Positions 16,044 through 19,362 of a DNA stretch of 19,362 nt are shown in pieces. The position numbers were made by a program, and so were the translations under genes. Each line of letters begins with the position of its first letter. Positions within the stretch are counted from its first letter, which is position 1. The DNA lies in NCBI GenBank assembly GCA_017420625.1, contig JAFOIR010000024.1:1-19362 (forward strand), given 5' to 3'. Source of the stretch: Bacillota bacterium. GTDB taxonomy: Bacteria; Bacillota_A; Clostridia; Lachnospirales; Bianqueaceae. The notes under the pieces were generated by a model. That model ran no database searches, was not told where the DNA came from, and saw only the letters and a program-made list of their open reading frames with translations.

Positions 16044-17368
16044 GATCGTATCTCCTTTTTAATTCCTTTTTGAAGGATATTGTTATAGTCCAGATACTCA
16101 TAAATTTCCTCGTCAAAAACCGGCGAGAACTTTTTTAGTTCTTCTACTGAAAGATCTTCGATGGCGATCTTTCTATCCTCACACTCAATAACGATCCTTC
16201 CGACGATCCCGTGTGCATCCCGGAAAGGAATCCCGCGGCTGACCAGATAATCGGCGACTTCAGTCGCATTAAGAAAGCCCCGGCGTACGCTTTCTTTCAT
16301 CGTCTCTTCATTTACTTTCAGGGTGAGAACGACTTCTTTCATGATGGATAAGCAGGCCATCACTGTATCCAGTGCATCAAAGAAGCCTTGCTTATCCTCC
16401 TGCATATCCTTGTCGTATGCAAGCGGAAGTCCTTTCATAACAGTCAGAAGACCCATCAGCGATCCATAGACACGGCCGGTCTTGCCGCGGACCAGTTCAC
16501 AGGCATCCGGGTTTTTCTTCTGCGGCATGATACTGGATCCTGTCGAATAGGCATCGTCCATCGAAACAAATCGAAATTCCTGACTGCTCCAGAGGATCAG
16601 TTCCTCCGACAGTCTTGAAAGGTGCATCATGATAAGCGAAAAATCAGAAAGCAGCTCGATCAGATAATCCCGGTCGCTGACCCCGTCCAGGAAATTTGCG
16701 ACGGGTCGGTCAAATTCCAGCAGTTCGGTCGTGATCTGCCTGTCCAGTTCATGGGTGGTACCTGCCAACGCACCGCAGCCTAAGGGATTTTCATTCATCA
16801 GATCCAGGGTATTCCGGATCCGTTTCTCATCCCGTAGGAACATCTGCCTGTAGGCATCCAGATAGTATCGGAACGTCACGACCTGAGCCCGCTGCAGATG
16901 GGTGTAGCCTGGCATCAGAACTTTTACGGATTCGCCTTTCTCCTTCAAAGCATCGGCCATCTCACGAAGCGCCTCAGCCACTTCTCCGGCTGTTTTTCTG
17001 GCAAAGAGCCGCATATCTACCGCTACCTGATCATTGCGGCTTCGTCCGGTATGCAGTTTTTTACCTACATCGCCGATCCGTTTGGTGAGCTCAGCCTCTA
17101 CAAAGGTATGAATATCTTCCGCATCCTGTGCCTCACCGCTTAAAATCAGTTTTCCTTCCCGGATATCTTCTGCAATCTCTTCCAGTGTCCTGTGGATCAG
17201 CAAAGCCTCTTCCTCAGAGATGATGCCCTGTCTGCCAAGCATACTGACATGTGCCATGCTGCCAGAAATATCTTCTTCCCAAAGTCGTTTGTCAAAGGGA
17301 AAGGAAGAATTAAAATCTTCCATCAATCGGTTTTCGGCTTCGCGGAATCTTCCGCCCCAAAGTTTCAT
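16040..17368 (-). CDS. argH: Argininosuccinate lyase
   Basis: A 442-residue fumarase/aspartase-superfamily enzyme, slightly shorter than the usual 455-470. It has the N-terminal KLWGGRF, HTGRSRNDQ (106-114), PGYTHLQRAQ (153-162) and the family signature GSSIMPQKKNPD (277-288), so the active site looks intact. It cleaves argininosuccinate to arginine and fumarate, the last step of arginine synthesis. argG and other arg genes are absent from the window, so argH is separated from argG here. Its ATG overlaps the metallophosphoesterase stop (ATGA) and its stop overlaps the C26 start. Confidence 0.96.
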   Translation of the reverse strand: MKLWGGRFREAENRLMEDFNSSFPFDKRLWEEDISGSMAHVSMLGRQGIISEEEALLIHRTLEEIAEDIREGKLILSGEAQDAEDIHTFVEAELTKRIGDVGKKLHTGRSRNDQVAVDMRLFARKTAGEVAEALREMADALKEKGESVKVLMPGYTHLQRAQVVTFRYYLDAYRQMFLRDEKRIRNTLDLMNENPLGCGALAGTTHELDRQITTELLEFDRPVANFLDGVSDRDYLIELLSDFSLIMMHLSRLSEELILWSSQEFRFVSMDDAYSTGSSIMPQKKNPDACELVRGKTGRVYGSLMGLLTVMKGLPLAYDKDMQEDKQGFFDALDTVMACLSIMKEVVLTLKVNEETMKESVRRGFLNATEVADYLVSRGIPFRDAHGIVGRIVIECEDRKIAIEDLSVEELKKFSPVFDEEIYEYLDYNNILQKGIKKEIRS

Positions 17369-18252
17369 AGATTCTGTGATTCCTTTCTTTTCAGCTCTCC
17401 AACGATGATCTGTGGCCGGATACCGATTCTCGGCCCTCCGAGCCCTTCTGATACGATCATGGTCGTCTGACTCTTCTGATAAGCACCATGTGTGTAGTCA
17501 GGAAGCAGTCCCTGATCCGGTGCAAGCAGCCTTTTTCCGCCAGGCAGTTTCATAAGTCCGCCATGTGCATGTCCGGAGAAAACCAGATCCATCTTCAGAT
17601 CCGCATACAGTTCAAACAGTTCCGGACGATGAGACAGTACGATCTGAAACGTTTTTTTATCAGGCACATCGCGCATGACGTTTTCATACTCTTCGCGGAT
17701 CTTGGGACCGATCCCGCTTTCTCTCAGACTTCCGTAGAAAGAATTCTCATAGGAAGGATAAAGACCGGTCAAAACGATCTTCTCTTCTGTTTCTTCCCGC
17801 CCAAGCAGGATATTTTCATCCTGCAGGATCCTGACTCCCAGAGCAGTAAATTCTCTGATCAATTCATTCTTATGATCCGCACGTCCTTCGTGATTGCCAA
17901 GAATGGTATAAAGCGGTGCGATCTTCACGATTCCTTCGACCATATCCCGCAGAATTTTCACATCACGTCCACTGTAATCAGTCCTGATCCAGTCACCCAC
18001 GCTTAAGATCACTTCCGGATGACAGCTTTTGACAGCCTGGATCAGCTGAATGCTTTGCTTTCCAAACAGGTGTGCATGTACATCCGCCAGCACCACAAAC
18101 CGGAAACCATCGAATGCTTCCGGGACCCTGCTGCTTTCGAACCGATAACCTTTATATTTGATCCAGTCGGCACCGGGAGATTTTTCCAGAACTCTTTCCC
18201 CGATATCGATGACCGTACGAAGAACTCTTATTGTAAATGAAAGATTTTCCAT
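17365..18252 (-). CDS. Metallophosphoesterase (YkuE/YaeI-like)
   Basis: A 295-residue calcineurin-like phosphoesterase. The metal ligands are present: ADVHAH (Asp57, His59), GDW (86-88), GNHE (119-122), LSHRPELF and GHAHGG. The overall pattern, including the LLPDYTHGAY and GLGGPRIGIRP segments near the C-terminus, resembles the YkuE/YaeI group, which in some bacteria hydrolyses UDP-diacylglucosamine or other lipid-linked phosphates; the substrate here is unknown. No clear membrane helix is visible. The frame can be extended upstream to a TTG at 18282, but the ATG at 18252, with GAGGAA nine bases upstream, is the better start. It is the first gene of the argH-gdpP operon, directly behind a consensus promoter. 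Confidence 0.9.
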   Translation of the reverse strand: MENLSFTIRVLRTVIDIGERVLEKSPGADWIKYKGYRFESSRVPEAFDGFRFVVLADVHAHLFGKQSIQLIQAVKSCHPEVILSVGDWIRTDYSGRDVKILRDMVEGIVKIAPLYTILGNHEGRADHKNELIREFTALGVRILQDENILLGREETEEKIVLTGLYPSYENSFYGSLRESGIGPKIREEYENVMRDVPDKKTFQIVLSHRPELFELYADLKMDLVFSGHAHGGLMKLPGGKRLLAPDQGLLPDYTHGAYQKSQTTMIVSEGLGGPRIGIRPQIIVGELKRKESQNL

Positions 18253-18294
18253 GAATCCTCTTTCCTCTATAAATAAAGACAATACAACATTTTC

Positions 18295-18323
18295 ATTATA
18301 GAACGGGCGACGGCGTTTGTCAA
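18295..18323 (-). promoter_or_regulatory. Perfect-consensus SigA promoter of the metallophosphoesterase-argH-gdpP operon
   Basis: On the minus strand TTGACA (18323-18318) and TATAAT (18300-18295) are exactly 17 bp apart, a full match to the consensus. The leader before the ATG at 18252 is about 35-40 nt. Confidence 0.88.
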
Positions 18324-18327
18324 ATCC

Positions 18328-18356
18328 TTGACAATTCAGGAAACTTATGATAGGAT
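18328..18356 (+). promoter_or_regulatory. SigA promoter of ssrA
   Basis: TTGACA (18328-18333), a 17-bp spacer, then TAGGAT (18351-18356). The mature tmRNA 5' end lies at 18371, so the primary transcript would carry only a short 5' leader for RNase P to remove. Its -35 box is only 4 bp from the -35 box of the minus-strand promoter. Confidence 0.8.
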
Positions 18357-18370
18357 TAGGCCGTTCTTAA

Positions 18371-18724
18371 GGGGATGTCCGGTTTCGACGGGGGCTGTAG
18401 ACATCTCGGGAGCCATCCGCAGGCTGGACTGCGTCAACAACCGGACCTAAATATAAACGCTAACAACGAAAACAACGCTCTTGCGTTCGCAGCCTGATGG
18501 CTGTCATCCGGCCTGAGGTTCCTACACCTCGGGTGCAGGGTGTCATATTAACGTAGGGAACTTTCCGTCCTAAGCTTTGCGGGCGGATCAGATTCATGAA
18601 GCTACCAAAGTGCCTATCCTGTCGATGGGAGAGGCGCCGCGGGAAATACAAAACATCGACTATGATGGTAGCTGGCCTGGGATCGAAGGGCTTTCGGACA
18701 GGAGTTCGATTCTCCTCATCTCCA
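18371..18724 (+). ncRNA. ssrA: Transfer-messenger RNA (tmRNA)
   Basis: The 5' end GGGGATGTCCGGTTTCGACG and the 3' end GGAGTTCGATTCTCC-CATCTCC-A are the classic tmRNA termini (shown with hyphens marking the T-arm, acceptor and discriminator; one T of the T-stem is omitted). The acceptor stem pairs GGGGATG with CATCTCC, including the G3-U wobble that marks it for alanyl-tRNA synthetase. The T-arm stem is AGGAG/CTCCT. CCA is not encoded: TTTTT follows the discriminator A at 18724. The tag reading frame starts at the GCT at 18459 and ends at the TGA at 18495-18497, encoding ANNENNALAFAA, to which the charged Ala is added first. tmRNA with SmpB rescues stalled ribosomes and tags incomplete proteins for proteolysis. 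smpB is not in the window. Confidence 0.97.
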
Positions 18725-18753
18725 TTTTTATTATTATATTCCCTGACAGGACA

Positions 18754-18798
18754 AATGCCCTCTTTCGAAGAGAATTCTCCGATTGAGGGCATTTTTTC
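18754..18798 (+). terminator. Rho-independent terminator of ssrA, possibly bidirectional
   Basis: AATGCCCTC (18754-18762) pairs perfectly with GAGGGCATT (18785-18793), followed by a run of T (18792-18797). The loop can fold further through GAGAATTCTC. On the minus strand the same stem ends in ATTTG, so it might also weakly stop transcription from the MATE gene. Confidence 0.85.
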
Positions 18799-18830
18799 TT
18801 TGCTCTGATTTTGCTTTATTCGATTGTTGT

Positions 18831-19362
18831 TTAGCTGATGACTGCTTTCTTCTTCCATCCGCCTCTCTGATAGGCGATAAAGGTAATCAGGCCGCCGACG
18901 ACCCAGGAAATCAGCAGGGAAATGAACAGGCAGTAGTAGCTGCCGTTCGGCTGTTCGGGTGTGCGGGTAAGATAAGCAATTCCGTAGGCAATGGGTACAC
19001 GTACCACAACAGTGGTGATCAGAGAGATCCACATGGGAGTCATCGTATCACCGGCACCGCGCATGACGCCTGACAGGCACTGAGTGACTGCCATGAGCAC
19101 ATATCCGAGAGCCAGAATGAGCATCATCCGACGGGCCAGATCGATCAGTTCTTCTGTCGTCGTGAAAAGGCCCATGATATTATGGCCGAAGAGGACGACC
19201 AGACCAGTGATCACAAAGGAGGTAACCAGTGCCAGAAGCGTACCCTGCTTGGCGCCCTGACTTACACGGTCCAGCTGTTTGGCACCAACGTTCTGTCCTG
19301 CAAAGGTAGTAAGCGCCATACCAAAGGAGAAATTCGGAAGCATGACGAACCCATCCACACGC
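18831..19362 (-). CDS. MATE-family multidrug/toxin exporter, C-terminal part
   Basis: The frame is open to the right edge; 177 residues are visible and the N-terminus lies outside the window. An apparent start at the GTG at 19358 is only an internal Val codon (RVDGFVMLP). The visible part has the MATE C-lobe pattern: a FAGQNVGAKQLDRVSQG motif, then LFTTTEELIDLARRMM, LSGVMRGAGDTMTPMW and three further membrane helices, ending in a short basic tail (RGGWKKKAVIS). MATE proteins are H+- or Na+-coupled antiporters of cationic drugs and metabolites in the cytoplasmic membrane. It converges with ssrA, separated by a hairpin terminator. Confidence 0.9.
   Translation of the reverse strand, partial: RVDGFVMLPNFSFGMALTTFAGQNVGAKQLDRVSQGAKQGTLLALVTSFVITGLVVLFGHNIMGLFTTTEELIDLARRMMLILALGYVLMAVTQCLSGVMRGAGDTMTPMWISLITTVVVRVPIAYGIAYLTRTPEQPNGSYYCLFISLLISWVVGGLITFIAYQRGGWKKKAVIS

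Noticed and set aside
18253..18282. TTG start giving a 10-residue extension of the metallophosphoesterase
   Set aside because: The ATG at 18252 has a well-placed GAGGAA site, whereas the TTG lies close to the promoter and lacks a ribosome site.
18460..19032. 190-codon minus-strand frame crossing tmRNA and the MATE gene end
   Set aside because: It overlaps the tmRNA gene and the MATE coding sequence, and its composition is not protein-like.
1..19362. CRISPR arrays, insertion sequences, phage genes, tRNA genes or riboswitches
   Set aside because: No direct-repeat arrays, transposase or integrase motifs, cloverleaf tRNAs or recognisable riboswitch leaders were seen; intergenic spaces are short and explained by promoters and terminators.

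Overview
The window looks like a piece of a Bacillota chromosome, most likely class Clostridia and Lachnospiraceae-like. The evidence is a 2[4Fe-4S] clostridial-type ferredoxin, a MecA adaptor, a GdpP c-di-AMP phosphodiesterase, the gdpP...rplI-dnaB gene order, DUF951, strong AGGAGG ribosome binding sites and near-consensus SigA promoters. The genus cannot be read from the sequence. Every protein gene lies on the minus strand; the only plus-strand gene is tmRNA (ssrA). I see no insertion sequence, phage, CRISPR array or defence cassette, so this reads as core chromosome with a few accessory insertions.

Layout from right to left, the direction of minus-strand transcription. (1) 18831-19362: C-terminal part of a MATE exporter, running off the right edge. 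(2) 18371-18724: ssrA on the plus strand, with promoter and terminator. (3) 18252 down to 12083: a tightly packed operon of a metallophosphoesterase, argH, a class I glutamine amidotransferase-like C26 hydrolase, a DUF951 protein, gdpP and a PAP2 phosphatase. Several starts overlap the preceding stop (ATGA or GTGA). It is driven by a perfect-consensus promoter that points away from the ssrA promoter. (4) 12006-10227: rplI-dnaB with its own extended -10 promoter. (5) 10140-9970: a monocistronic ferredoxin with promoter and terminator. (6) 9831-8272: DUF1858 protein, mecA and an unrecognised 174-aa protein, with promoter and terminator. (7) 8210-5767: tsaE-tsaB-rimI, the t6A tRNA modification and ribosomal-protein acetylation cluster, followed in the same transcription unit by a ThuA-like protein. 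(8) 5668-2037: a two-gene heterodimeric ABC exporter with promoter and terminator. (9) 1905 to the left edge: a GH109-like Gfo/Idh/MocA protein and a GPH-family sugar symporter, driven by a good promoter.

How the parts fit: regions 3, 4, 6 and 7 hold housekeeping functions (second-messenger turnover, replication, protein quality control, tRNA modification). Regions 7 (ThuA) and 9 (Gfo/Idh plus symporter) together look like pieces of a glycoside-use module, with the ABC exporter between them. The features most worth following up are the 174-aa protein of unknown function behind mecA, the back-to-back ssrA/metallophosphoesterase promoters with -35 boxes 4 bp apart, the ssrA tag reading ANNENNALAFAA with no encoded CCA, and thuA attached to the t6A operon. 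I do not see a convincing wholly new multi-gene system.
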